From an uncultured Alphaproteobacteria bacterium (lineage in GTDB: Bacteria; Pseudomonadota; Alphaproteobacteria; Rs-D84; CACZYB01), in the NCBI GenBank assembly GCA_944390685.1, contig CALXQL010000011.1, forward strand, positions 1 through 53,555: a stretch of DNA of 53,555 bases. The letters run 5' to 3'. A program made the position numbers and the translations under genes. The notes under the pieces were generated by a model, which worked only from the letters and a program-made list of their open reading frames with translations, searched no databases and was not told the origin of the DNA. Numbering within the stretch: position 1 is the stretch's first letter; every line of letters starts with the position of its first letter. Of this stretch, positions 40,246 through 49,102 are shown piece after piece.

Positions 40246-41643
40246 TTATTTCAAAGAACCTAAATTTTTCAAACTCAACTCTCCTGCTGATTTCAATAAT
40301 GCAATTTTAGAAGTATATAAACCATATTGAGCAGCAATTACTTCTTTTCTTGCATAAACTAATTTAGATTGAGCCTGCATCAAACTTATGATATCACCTT
40401 TACCAGCTTTATAAGAACCCAATGCAACTTGTTCATTTTCTTTTGCACTTTCAAGCATTTTATTTGCCAAAGACAAACTTTCAATACTTGTTTTATAATT
40501 ATTATATGCATTAACAACACTTAATTCAACATCTTGTTTTAATTGTTGTAAAGCTTCTTTTTCTGCGGCATAAGAATATTTTGCATTACGTAAGGAATAA
40601 GTATTTTCAAATCCAGTGAATATTGGAAGAGATACTTTCACACCGATTGCATCATTTTCTCTATCTCTGTTGATTGAACCAGAAGCATCATCATCAATCC
40701 AATTTTTACTTGCAAAACCAGAAATAGAAGGGAAATAAGTAGCACTTGCTTGTCTAACTTTTGCATATGAGGCTTTAACCTCTGCAACTTTTGCTGCCAA
40801 GTCTGGACGTTTTTGCATAGCAACATCAATGATTTCATCAACAGATTTTGAAATTAACTCATCTGTTGTATTTGCATAAGATGAAACAAGTTTAATATCC
40901 ATGCTAGGAGGAAGTCCCAAAAGTTTTGCCAAATTAGCTTTTGTTGTTCTTACCACTTGTTTCTGTTTTGTTGTTTCCAATTGACGCTCAACATATGTGG
41001 TTTCTGCTTGCAAAGTATCCGCCTTTGAAGACATACCCAATTCAAATTTTTTAGATGCTAACTCAAATGATTTTTTACTTGCATCTTCATCAGCTTTTAC
41101 TGCTGCCAAAGCTTCAATTGCGGATAAAGTATCATAATAAGCAGAAATAACATTATAAGCTACTTCTTGCAAAGTATTATTATATTGAAAATTTAACGAA
41201 TTCATAGTTTGAAAAGTTTGTTCTACTTGCGCTTCTCTTTTTCCAAAATCATATAATAACCAATTAAGAGATAATCCACCATTCAAAGTAGTTGCTGCGG
41301 ACTCCAAAGGTTGCAAAGCCGTAGGATCAGAATAATTTTGCCCATTTGTATCTTGATAAGTTGCAGATGCAGAAATTTGAGGGAAATATGAAGCCCATGA
41401 TCTTTTATATGCAGTTGACCCAACTTTTGTATTAAGCCAAGCTTGTCTTGTTTGAGGATTATTACACATAGCAAGTTCAATCACATCTGCTAAATTAAGC
41501 TCATCAGTTTCAACATTTTTTGAAATATTACAAGATTTACTAATTTCAAACGAAGATTTTTTTGGCATATCCACAACATCATCTTCTGCAAAAACATTAT
41601 TTGAAATCAATGCGACAAATAAAAACACAAAAATTTTTTTCAT
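40246..41643 (-). CDS. TolC-like outer membrane efflux channel
   Basis: The 465-residue protein has a signal peptide (MKKIFVFLFVALISNNVFA), then two OEP repeats: LNLADVIELAMCNNPQTRQA WLN and DEIIDVAMQKRPDLAAKVAEV, with long coiled coils and SLNWLLYDFGKREAQV / GVKVSLPIFTGFENTY, the paired beta-strand segments of TolC proteins. It is first in the four-gene efflux operon, behind a good promoter. Confidence 0.93.
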   Translation of the reverse strand: MKKIFVFLFVALISNNVFAEDDVVDMPKKSSFEISKSCNISKNVETDELNLADVIELAMCNNPQTRQAWLNTKVGSTAYKRSWASYFPQISASATYQDTNGQNYSDPTALQPLESAATTLNGGLSLNWLLYDFGKREAQVEQTFQTMNSLNFQYNNTLQEVAYNVISAYYDTLSAIEALAAVKADEDASKKSFELASKKFELGMSSKADTLQAETTYVERQLETTKQKQVVRTTKANLAKLLGLPPSMDIKLVSSYANTTDELISKSVDEIIDVAMQKRPDLAAKVAEVKASYAKVRQASATYFPSISGFASKNWIDDDASGSINRDRENDAIGVKVSLPIFTGFENTYSLRNAKYSYAAEKEALQQLKQDVELSVVNAYNNYKTSIESLSLANKMLESAKENEQVALGSYKAGKGDIISLMQAQSKLVYARKEVIAAQYGLYTSKIALLKSAGELSLKNLGSLK

Positions 41644-41670
41644 TCTTTACTCCTTAAATATTATTTAAAA

Positions 41671-41699
41671 ATAGTATCAAGAAATAAATATAAAGTCAA
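41671..41699 (-). promoter_or_regulatory. promoter of the efflux operon
   Basis: TTGACT (41699-41694), 17-nt spacer, TACTAT (41676-41671), about 25 nt upstream of the tolC-like start. Confidence 0.65.
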
Positions 41700-41755
41700 T
41701 TTTTTTATAAAAAATCTTATCTGTATAAACATAAACAAAAAGTCAAAAAAAACAT

Positions 41756-41779
41756 AAAAAACTCCTCATAAAGAGGAGT
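41756..41779 (-). terminator. terminator of the LysM gene
   Basis: 7-bp stem ACTCCTC/GAGGAGT with a 5-nt loop followed by six U on the minus strand. Confidence 0.85.
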
Positions 41780-41799
41780 CTTAAAATCAATAAAAAATA

Positions 41800-42984
41800 C
41801 TATTTTCTTTTTTTATTTTCTTTTACATATTTATCTTTAAGTTCAACAAATTTTTCACTATCTTTTTTAACGATAGAAAATACTTGTCCAACATAAATCA
41901 AATCTGGATTTTTGATTTGAGATTTATTTGCCTCAAAGATAACAACATAATTAGTTCCTTTTCCATATTCTTTTAAAGCTAAATTCCAAAGGCAATCACC
42001 TTTTTTAACAACTACCATAGAATTTTCACCATCTATTAAAACAGGAGTAAATTTATACTCAACTCTTTTAACAACTTTACCTTTTGAATTTAACATATCG
42101 GCACGAATAACTTGTTTGGATTTTGAAAGTTCAAATTCGGTATCAACAACCCAATTACCATTATTATCAGCCTTTACAGAAGATACTAATTTATTATTCA
42201 TATAAAGATTAACTTTATAACCTTTTTTTGCCATACCTTCTACATGGAAATCATTATCTTCATTATAATCAATTTTAGCAATGCGAAGAGCACCAATATC
42301 TTGACCTTTAGGAGCCTTTAAAACTTTAGAGTTTTTATTATCACCCATGATAACAGCAACTTCATCATCACCTTTTTTAGAAACATGAAGCACAGCAGAT
42401 TGTTTACTTTTAAGTTTTTCACCTTTTTCATTTAAAACGAAAAGAGAAAGTTTTCTATTACCAACTGGTAAAGCCTTTTTTGGAATGAATACCCATTGAC
42501 CATTTTCATCAGCTTTTTCAGTTCCAATTTCACGACCATTATCAAGTATATGAACTATATCACCGGCTTTTGCTTGACCAGCGATAACAACTTCACCTTT
42601 TTCCATACGCACAATATCAAAAGAAGGATAAATTACTTCTACTTTTTCATCTTCATCAGATGAGAAAAGTTTAGAAAACCAACTTTTTTCTTCCTTTTGA
42701 TTTTTATTAACTTGTTTTTCAACCTTTGCAGTTTCAATTACAGCCTTATTAGAAGGTTGCTTATTAAATAATGAAATAATCCAAATAGTAATAAGAATGA
42801 TAACGATAAAAATAACACCAGCACCAATGAACTTTTTTTGCTTAGATGATAAATTATCCCATTTATTTTTCACTTTTGCTTTAAAAGGAACTTTTTTCTT
42901 TTCCTCTTTAACAATTTCCTTTTTTTCTTCAACGACAATATTGTCATTTTCATTAGTATTTAAGATAGGTTCTTTTTTTTCCAT
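41800..42984 (-). CDS. membrane-anchored LysM protein with Ig-like domains
   Basis: The 394-residue product has a charged cytoplasmic N-terminus (about 1-50, Glu/Lys-rich), one membrane helix (FIGAGVIFIVIILITIWIISLF), a linker, two bacterial Ig-like/adhesin-type domains (GEVVIAGQAKAGDIVHILDN GREIGTEKADENGQWVFIP and VEGMAKKGYKVNLYMNNKLV ... ADNNGNWVVDT) and a C-terminal LysM (VVKKGDCLWNLALKEYGKGTNYVVIFEANK, NPDLIYVGQVFSI). It would bind peptidoglycan from the inner membrane. Similar LysM/Ig proteins are widespread in Alphaproteobacteria; the exact role is unknown. Confidence 0.85.
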   Translation of the reverse strand: MEKKEPILNTNENDNIVVEEKKEIVKEEKKKVPFKAKVKNKWDNLSSKQKKFIGAGVIFIVIILITIWIISLFNKQPSNKAVIETAKVEKQVNKNQKEEKSWFSKLFSSDEDEKVEVIYPSFDIVRMEKGEVVIAGQAKAGDIVHILDNGREIGTEKADENGQWVFIPKKALPVGNRKLSLFVLNEKGEKLKSKQSAVLHVSKKGDDEVAVIMGDNKNSKVLKAPKGQDIGALRIAKIDYNEDNDFHVEGMAKKGYKVNLYMNNKLVSSVKADNNGNWVVDTEFELSKSKQVIRADMLNSKGKVVKRVEYKFTPVLIDGENSMVVVKKGDCLWNLALKEYGKGTNYVVIFEANKSQIKNPDLIYVGQVFSIVKKDSEKFVELKDKYVKENKKRK

Positions 42985-43140
42985 TTGAAACTCCTATTTT
43001 TATTAAAGTAGTTTGTTTGTTGTCAAAAATAAAACTTTTTTGCATAAATGTCAAGAAATATAATTGATTTTGTCAAACATTTATATTTAATAGAAAAAAC
43101 AATAATTTATGTCATAGTCATCAACAAAATTATTTTTAAC

Positions 43141-43168
43141 TTGAAAAAAAATATAAAATAATTATACT
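43141..43168 (+). promoter_or_regulatory. efp promoter
   Basis: TTGAAA, 16-nt spacer, TATACT, followed by TTAGGAG and the efp ATG. Confidence 0.55.
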
Positions 43169-43198
43169 AACAAAAAACAAATAATTAGGAGATTTATA

Positions 43199-43765
43199 AT
43201 GAAACAACAAGCAAATCAAATAAGACCAGGTTGGGTTATACTACACAACGGCAAACAATACACAGTTATAGGCATACAAATTCTTCAACCTGGAAAGGGT
43301 GGTGCATTTATCCAAGTTGAAATGAGGGATGTTGAAACAGGTCTTAAAACACAACAAAGATGGCGTACTGTTGACGATGTTGAAAAATTAAATTCAGAAG
43401 ATAAAAATTATAACTATATGTATCAAGATGGTGAAGAATTGGTATTCATGGATCAAGAAAGTTATGAACAAATAAATGTTCCAGCTTCTTTATTAGGGGA
43501 ACGCCTACCATTATTACAAGATAATATGGAAGTTATAATATCTTCAATTGAAGGAAAACCAGTATCAATTCAACTTCCAAAAACATTGGTATCAAAAATT
43601 GTTGAAACAGAACCAGTTGTAAAAGGACAAACTGCAACTGCATCTTTCAAACCTGCAATTTTGGAAAATGGTATAAGAGTTATGGTTCCACAATTTATCG
43701 GTGTTGACGATGAAATTGTTATCTTAACCGATGACTTAACTTATGTTGAAAGAGCAAAAAAATAA
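43199..43765 (+). CDS. efp: elongation factor P
   Basis: This 188-residue three-domain protein rescues ribosomes stalled on polyproline. The KOW-like N-domain carries the modifiable Lys in LQPGKGGAFIQVEMRD (about K33), followed by two OB domains (YNYMYQDGEELVFMDQESYEQ; the signature region VVKGQTATASFKPAILENGI). Lysine at the tip fits EpmA-type or no modification; no epmA is seen here. Confidence 0.96.
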   Translation: MKQQANQIRPGWVILHNGKQYTVIGIQILQPGKGGAFIQVEMRDVETGLKTQQRWRTVDDVEKLNSEDKNYNYMYQDGEELVFMDQESYEQINVPASLLGERLPLLQDNMEVIISSIEGKPVSIQLPKTLVSKIVETEPVVKGQTATASFKPAILENGIRVMVPQFIGVDDEIVILTDDLTYVERAKK

Positions 43766-43810
43766 CTTGAAGTTTGATAATACTTCATATATACTAAAAA
43801 AAATAAATTC

Positions 43811-43886
43811 GGGTGATTAGCTCAGTTGGTAGAGCAACTGACTCTTAATCAGTGGGTCGGGGGTTCGAATCCCCCATCACCCACCA
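43811..43886 (+). tRNA. tRNA-Lys (anticodon CTT)
   Basis: A 76-nt cloverleaf: acceptor GGGTGAT/ATCACCC, D arm GCTCAGTTGGTAGAGC, anticodon loop with CTT, T arm GGGGGTTCGAATCCCCC, encoded CCA. It reads AAG, rare in AT-rich genomes. Confidence 0.97.
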
Positions 43887-43891
43887 AAATT

Positions 43892-43917
43892 AAAAACGTC
43901 CAATCGGGCGTTTTTTT
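43892..43917 (+). terminator. tRNA-Lys terminator
   Basis: 7-bp stem AACGTCC/GGGCGTT (one G.U) with a 4-nt loop followed by seven T. Confidence 0.85.
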
Positions 43918-43939
43918 ATATTACAATATTGGTCAAAAA

Positions 43940-44094
43940 AAATGGAGGTTAAAGTCAATCAAAATTTTGATTGACTTCTTATATCATTTAAAATTTATAA
44001 ACATTGAAAAAACAAATAGTTGAAAAAGAAATTTTATTATTATATAATTTTATATATTTAGTTTTGTTAGGTGGGCATAAACCTCCATTTATGC
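43940..44094 (+). promoter_or_regulatory. promoter and palindromic region before the glycosyltransferase genes
   Basis: In the 253-bp gap after tRNA-Lys: a 26-bp perfect palindrome (43952-43977, no loop); a promoter TTGAAA (44020-44025)-17-TATAAT (44043-44048); and a leader hairpin GCATAAA/TTTATGC (44075-44094) with a CCTCCA loop. The 11 bases 44080-44090 are the exact complement of 43940-43950, so both ends of the region can pair. It may bind a dimeric regulator or switch the leader fold. Confidence 0.5.
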
Positions 44095-44139
44095 ACAATA
44101 ATATTCATACTATACAATATTAAATTTTATGGTGTGAAT

Positions 44140-45015
44140 ATGAATATCTCAAGACTTTTACTAAACATTAAACTCATTTTATATTGTCATATCTTAAACC
44201 CATTATGGAAAAAAAGACAAATTCGCAGATTAACAAAAATACGAAGAGAAAGCAAACTAATCTCATCATACACAAAAAAATATTTAACAGAATATAATGA
44301 TAATAGCCCTAACCTAAAATCATTAAAAAAAGAATGTATATTTACTATTTGGTTTCAAGGAGAAGAAAACGCACCTGATATAGTAAAAGCTTGCTTCAAA
44401 AGCATAAGGAAATTCTCATCATATCCACTTATAGTATTAGATGAACAAAACATATTTGATTATATATCACTTCCAGATTTTATAATGAAAAAATTCAAGA
44501 AAGGAAAAATAAGATATTGTCATTTTTCTGATATTTGTAGACTTGAATTATTATATAGATATGGTGGATTTTGGTGGGATGCTACATTATTTATGACAAA
44601 CGAAATTCCAAATATTATAAAGAATCAAGAATTTTTTGTATATACAGCCTATAAATCAAGTTTTATTTCAAATGGTTTTATTCGTGCGAAATATGGTAAT
44701 ATTTTATTAAAGAAATGGCGTGATGCAGTTTTTAATTATTGGAAAAAAGAAAACTCTATTATAACATACTTCACCCACCAATTTATTTTCAAAAGTCTTA
44801 TTAAAAACGATAAAGAAGCAAAAATTTTATTTAATAAAATGTATAAACAAAGTCAAGATACAAATCATATTTTATGGTTTTATCACAAAGATGATAATTT
44901 TAATCAAACCGATTTTATCAAATGGACAGCAAAAGCCTTTTATCAAAAAACTACATATAAAAATTGGCAAACACCTAAAAAAGGCTCAATTGCCGACTTC
45001 CTATTAAATATTTAG
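44140..45015 (+). CDS. capsular-polysaccharide-type glycosyltransferase
   Basis: The 291-residue protein belongs to the GT-A-like capsular synthesis/OCH1-type sugar transferases: TIWFQGEENAPDIVKACFKSI, IRYCHFSDICRLELLYRYGGFWWDATLFM (the YGGxWxD/DxD-like metal site) and a C-terminal AKAFYQKTTY. No signal or membrane helix; it acts at the cytoplasmic face on surface polysaccharide. The ATG at 44140 was preferred to one 23 codons upstream, which would place a hydrophobic non-conserved stretch at the N-terminus; the ribosome site (GGTGTGA) is weak either way. Confidence 0.82.
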   Translation: MNISRLLLNIKLILYCHILNPLWKKRQIRRLTKIRRESKLISSYTKKYLTEYNDNSPNLKSLKKECIFTIWFQGEENAPDIVKACFKSIRKFSSYPLIVLDEQNIFDYISLPDFIMKKFKKGKIRYCHFSDICRLELLYRYGGFWWDATLFMTNEIPNIIKNQEFFVYTAYKSSFISNGFIRAKYGNILLKKWRDAVFNYWKKENSIITYFTHQFIFKSLIKNDKEAKILFNKMYKQSQDTNHILWFYHKDDNFNQTDFIKWTAKAFYQKTTYKNWQTPKKGSIADFLLNI

Positions 45016-45090
45016 TTCCACTCATATTAAGAAAATATTGATTTTAATAAAAAAATATTATATGTTTTTTTGAAAATATGGAGTGATTAA

Positions 45091-45978
45091 ATGAAATCAA
45101 AAATACTTATATGTTATCATAAAAAAGATTTACTTTTAAAAAATGAAGTGCTAACTCCTATTCATGTAGGTCGTTCTGTAGCACAATTAAAATCAAAAGA
45201 TGGTAAAATCAGTATCAAAGAATTAAATTGGTTAAAAACCCAAATGATTGGTGATGATACCTATGATAACATATCAAATTTGAACAGAGATTTTTCAGAA
45301 TTAACCGCTATCTATTGGGCATGGAAAAATTATGAAAAATTGGGAAATCCAGATATAATTGGATTAACTCATTACAGAAGATTTTTCAATTTATCAAATA
45401 ATAATTACTTTACCTTTGATATAGCAAAATGGGCTGGATATACCAATGAAAATCTATCAAATTTAATGAAAGACACAGATATAATATGTTTAAATGCAGA
45501 AAAAATAGATTCAAATCGTTTTGATAATTTTAATAATGATTTAATACATTTATCAAAAACAAATCATTATGATCTTTATCAATCATATAATGAATTTAAA
45601 AAAGATGGGAAATTACATTTTAAAAATATGTTCATAATGAAAAAAGCTATATTTTTTGATTATTGTGAAACAATATTTAATATACTACTTCCTCTTTCAA
45701 AACAAATACAATCATCAAATGTATCAAATAGCAATGCCGATAATCTATCTAAAAAGAAATTAGCATGTAGAATTTTGGGCTATATAGCTGAATATCTAAC
45801 ATCTTTTTATATAGAAGCACAAAAAAGAAATGATAAAATAGTAAAAGAATATCCTATAATAAGGCCGGATATTACAATAAAAAATTATCCTATAATTTAT
45901 AGATCAAGAACCGCACATAATGGGAATCTATACCTCTGTGGGAAAAAAATTTTTCATTACTCATATTATAAAAAATAA
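45091..45978 (+). CDS. DUF4422-family glycosyltransferase
   Basis: The 295-residue product shows DUF4422 features: KILICYHKKDLLLKNEVLTPIHVG near the start, DNISNLNRDFSELTAIYWAWKN, DIIGLTHYRRFF and CRILGYIAEYLTSFYIEAQK. Such proteins sit in polysaccharide clusters and are taken as glycosyltransferases. It follows another sugar transferase in the same direction 75 nt downstream, with a GGAG ribosome site. Confidence 0.82.
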   Translation: MKSKILICYHKKDLLLKNEVLTPIHVGRSVAQLKSKDGKISIKELNWLKTQMIGDDTYDNISNLNRDFSELTAIYWAWKNYEKLGNPDIIGLTHYRRFFNLSNNNYFTFDIAKWAGYTNENLSNLMKDTDIICLNAEKIDSNRFDNFNNDLIHLSKTNHYDLYQSYNEFKKDGKLHFKNMFIMKKAIFFDYCETIFNILLPLSKQIQSSNVSNSNADNLSKKKLACRILGYIAEYLTSFYIEAQKRNDKIVKEYPIIRPDITIKNYPIIYRSRTAHNGNLYLCGKKIFHYSYYKK

Positions 45979-46005
45979 AAAAAGCCCTTATAAAAAGGGC
46001 TTTAA
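45977..46005. terminator. bidirectional terminator
   Basis: 9-bp stem AAAGCCCTT/AAGGGCTTT (45981-45989, 45995-46003) with A/T tails on both sides, between the DUF4422 gene and the convergent pilin gene. Confidence 0.8.
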
Positions 46006-46021
46006 AACAATAACACAAATT

Positions 46022-46504
46022 TTATTCAAAATATAAAATCAATTCATTATCTTCATCATCTGGGCAAGCAGAAGTAGGAACACATTCTTCTGCACTACCT
46101 TGCCAAGAAGTTGTGCAAAGATAATAACAATCTTGTTTACCAAGTCCTGTTATATGTAAAGAAAAGTTTCTATATACACCATTATCAGCATCTTTACCTT
46201 GGCTTATGAAATAAACACCACCAAATGGATGCTTATCTGTTTCACTTCTGAAACCAATACTTAATAAGATATCATCATCTTCACTACCTGTTGGAACAGT
46301 AGTATAAACATTTGTTTTACCAGCATACAAACCACGAATTTCTTGCACAGCACGGGTTACATCTTCAACAACTTTATTTCTATTGATTTTACCCACAGCT
46401 TGAGAATAACCAGAAATACCCATAACGGTGATAACACCCATAATAGCCAAAACACCAAGCATTTCAACGATGGAACGGCCTGAATCATTTTTTCTTAATA
46501 ACAT
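46022..46504 (-). CDS. type IV pilin-like prepilin
   Basis: The 160-residue product has a short basic leader ending in Gly9, then the prepilin core RSIVEMLGVLAIMGVITVMG with the conserved Glu at +5. The globular part has four Cys (CYYLCTTSWQ, ECVPTSAC), two likely disulfides, and an acidic end. Arg rather than Phe follows the cleavage site. It stands alone; the assembly genes are elsewhere. It could be a pilin for twitching, adhesion or DNA uptake (comM is also present). Confidence 0.82.
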   Translation of the reverse strand: MLLRKNDSGRSIVEMLGVLAIMGVITVMGISGYSQAVGKINRNKVVEDVTRAVQEIRGLYAGKTNVYTTVPTGSEDDDILLSIGFRSETDKHPFGGVYFISQGKDADNGVYRNFSLHITGLGKQDCYYLCTTSWQGSAEECVPTSACPDDEDNELILYFE

Positions 46505-46597
46505 ATTATTTCTCCTTTATTTTAAATATTCTTTTGATATACTTTAATATAACTGATAATGATTATATCATAAAAAAAGAGATAAACAAAGTAAAAA

Positions 46598-48412
46598 ATG
46601 AAAAAAAATTTAACTGGCTTAGAAATAATACAAAATTTCCATAAAAACGCTCCAAAATCAGCGGGAGTATATCGCATGTTGAATGAAAATGGGGATGTTC
46701 TTTATGTTGGAAAGGCAAAAAACCTCTATAACCGCATAAAAAATTATACTGAATTGAACGGATTATCGGAACGCATAAAACGTATGATTTTTGAAACAAG
46801 AAAAATGGAAATAATAAAAACTAATACGGAAAACGAGGCATTAATAGTAGAACAAGACCTAATAAAACAATTAAACCCTAAATATAATATTTTATTAAAA
46901 GACGATAAAAGCTACCCATACCTTACCATATCAAAGGATGAATTTCCAAAATTGGGAAAATATCGTGGTGATAAAAACAAATCTCTACATTTTTTTGGTC
47001 CATTTCCATCTGTCTTAGCTTTAAATGAAAGCATAAAAATAATTCAATCAATATTTGGACTTCGCACTTGTAAAGATACATTATTCAGGAATAGACAAAC
47101 CCCATGCTTACTATATCAAATAAAAAGATGCTCTGGACCTTGCTGTTTCAAAATATCCAAAAGTGAATATAATCAACAAGTGGATAAAGCAATTTCTTTT
47201 TTAAAAGGTGAAAATAAATTTTTAATAGATAGTCTTTCAAAAAAAATGCAAGAAGCAAGCGAAGCCAGAGACTATGAAACCGCTATAATTTATAGGGATA
47301 AAATAGCATACCTTAACCAAATATTGAAAAAAAGCACTTTTTCAAATCTTGATTTTGACACTGATGTTATATGCCTTGTAAACAGAGATGATATATACGA
47401 AATAGAAGTATTTTTTTCAAGAAATTCAATCATTTGTGGTAATTTTTCATATTTTCCAAGTAAAACAAAAGATGCCACACAAGAAGAAGTTTTATATGCC
47501 TTTATTGAACAATTTTATAATGAACGGGAAATTCCAAAACTAATACTTACAAACATTGAACTAAATAAAATAAAAGATGATTTACAAGATACTCTTTCAT
47601 CGTTAAAGGGACAAAACGTAATAATTGAAACCCCACAAAAGGGAGAAAAGAAAAAAATAATTGATACAATACTACAAAATGCAAAAAATCATCTTGAACA
47701 TAAATTTATCACTGAAATAAATCAAAAAAAATATATGGACGATTTACAAAAATTATTTGAACTTCAATCATCACCAAAAAGAATTGATGTTTTTGATAAT
47801 TCACACACATTTGGAACAAATAAAATAGGAGCCATGATTGTCGTTGGACCAAAGGGTTTTCAAAAAGACAATTACCGTAAATATAATATAAAAAGCGACA
47901 TTTCCGGCGACGATTATAAAATGATGGAAGAAGTCTTAACCCGCCGATATACAAGGGCAAAAGCAGAAAACACTCTCCCCGACTTAATCATAGTTGATGG
48001 AGGAAAAGGACAACTTGACATAGCTCATCATATAATAAGAAGATTGGAACTTTCTATTCCAATTGTTGGAATTGCAAAAGGAGAAAACCGAAACGCCGGT
48101 GAGGAAACACTATACCAATTTTCAAAAGAACCAATAAACCTTCCAAAAGACGATAGCACCCTTTTCTTCTTACAACGCATACGAGATGAAGCCCACCGCT
48201 TTGCAATCACAACCCATAGGAATAAAAGAGATAAATCCACTTTCAAATCCACACTTGATGATATAGAAGGTATAGGTTCCATAAAGAAAAAAGCTCTTCT
48301 TAATTACTTTGGCAGTGTTAAAAATATAATAAATGCAAATATAGAAGAATTATTAAAAGTTGATGGGATAAATAAAAATTTAGCTGAAAAAATTTACAAT
48401 TTTTTCCATTAA
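46598..48412 (+). CDS. uvrC: excinuclease ABC subunit C
   Basis: This 604-residue nuclease makes both incisions in nucleotide-excision repair. It has the GIY-YIG domain (AGVYRMLNENGDVLYVGKAK), a Cys segment (PCLLYQIKRCSGPCCF), UvrB-binding UVR motif (ASEARDYETAIIYRDKI), RNase H-like endonuclease (RIDVFDNSHTFGTNKIGAMIV, DLIIVDGGKGQLDIA, DEAHRFAITTHRNKR) and a tandem HhH tail. The start has only a poor ribosome site. Confidence 0.97.
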   Translation: MKKNLTGLEIIQNFHKNAPKSAGVYRMLNENGDVLYVGKAKNLYNRIKNYTELNGLSERIKRMIFETRKMEIIKTNTENEALIVEQDLIKQLNPKYNILLKDDKSYPYLTISKDEFPKLGKYRGDKNKSLHFFGPFPSVLALNESIKIIQSIFGLRTCKDTLFRNRQTPCLLYQIKRCSGPCCFKISKSEYNQQVDKAISFLKGENKFLIDSLSKKMQEASEARDYETAIIYRDKIAYLNQILKKSTFSNLDFDTDVICLVNRDDIYEIEVFFSRNSIICGNFSYFPSKTKDATQEEVLYAFIEQFYNEREIPKLILTNIELNKIKDDLQDTLSSLKGQNVIIETPQKGEKKKIIDTILQNAKNHLEHKFITEINQKKYMDDLQKLFELQSSPKRIDVFDNSHTFGTNKIGAMIVVGPKGFQKDNYRKYNIKSDISGDDYKMMEEVLTRRYTRAKAENTLPDLIIVDGGKGQLDIAHHIIRRLELSIPIVGIAKGENRNAGEETLYQFSKEPINLPKDDSTLFFLQRIRDEAHRFAITTHRNKRDKSTFKSTLDDIEGIGSIKKKALLNYFGSVKNIINANIEELLKVDGINKNLAEKIYNFFH

Positions 48413-48481
48413 TCAAAAAAATCCTATTGCAACTAAAATTTAATTTGTTAATATAATGTTTAGGAAAAAAAGGGGATTAAA

Positions 48482-49102
48482 ATGACAAAAAGCAAACAAC
48501 AAAGAAATCTTATGTGGTCTTTACCAAATATCTTAACTTATTTAAGGATATTGATTATCCCAGTAATATTTTATATGTTATACAGTAGAAATATAATCTA
48601 TTCTAACTATATATCATGCTTTTTATTTGTATTGGCAAGCATCACAGATTACCTTGATGGATATATATCAAGGAAAACCAAAACCACATCTGAAATAGGA
48701 AGATTTTTAGATCCAATTGCTGATAAACTATTGGTAACCGCAGTTTTAATAGTTTTGGTTCAAACAAAATTTGTTGGAAAAATTGAAACAATACTAGCCA
48801 CAATAATAATAAGTCGTGAAATTTTTGTATCCGGACTTCGTGAATATTTGGGAAATTTCCATGTAAAAATGCCTGTATCAAGACTTGCAAAATGGAAAAC
48901 TGCAACCCAATTATTTGCAATATCATTTTTAATTTTTGGAAACAATTTCAAAAACCGAATTTATAATTCCCCATGGGATACATTCTTATTTAATATATAT
49001 GTTGTTGGTGTATGTCTATTTTTAATTGCAAGCATATTAACAATATGGACAGGAAAACAATACATGACAACTGCATTTAAATATATGAAGGATAATAAAT
49101 AA
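48482..49102 (+). CDS. pgsA: CDP-diacylglycerol-glycerol-3-phosphate 3-phosphatidyltransferase
   Basis: This 206-residue integral membrane enzyme makes phosphatidylglycerol phosphate. The CDP-alcohol phosphotransferase motif is ITDYLDGYISRKTKTTSEIG RFLDPIADK (Ser replaces the usual Ala), with about five membrane helices. It follows uvrC, the common order in proteobacteria. Confidence 0.94.
   Translation: MTKSKQQRNLMWSLPNILTYLRILIIPVIFYMLYSRNIIYSNYISCFLFVLASITDYLDGYISRKTKTTSEIGRFLDPIADKLLVTAVLIVLVQTKFVGKIETILATIIISREIFVSGLREYLGNFHVKMPVSRLAKWKTATQLFAISFLIFGNNFKNRIYNSPWDTFLFNIYVVGVCLFLIASILTIWTGKQYMTTAFKYMKDNK

Noticed and set aside
43826-44023. 65-codon plus-strand ORF
   Set aside because: It begins inside tRNA-Lys and runs through its terminator.
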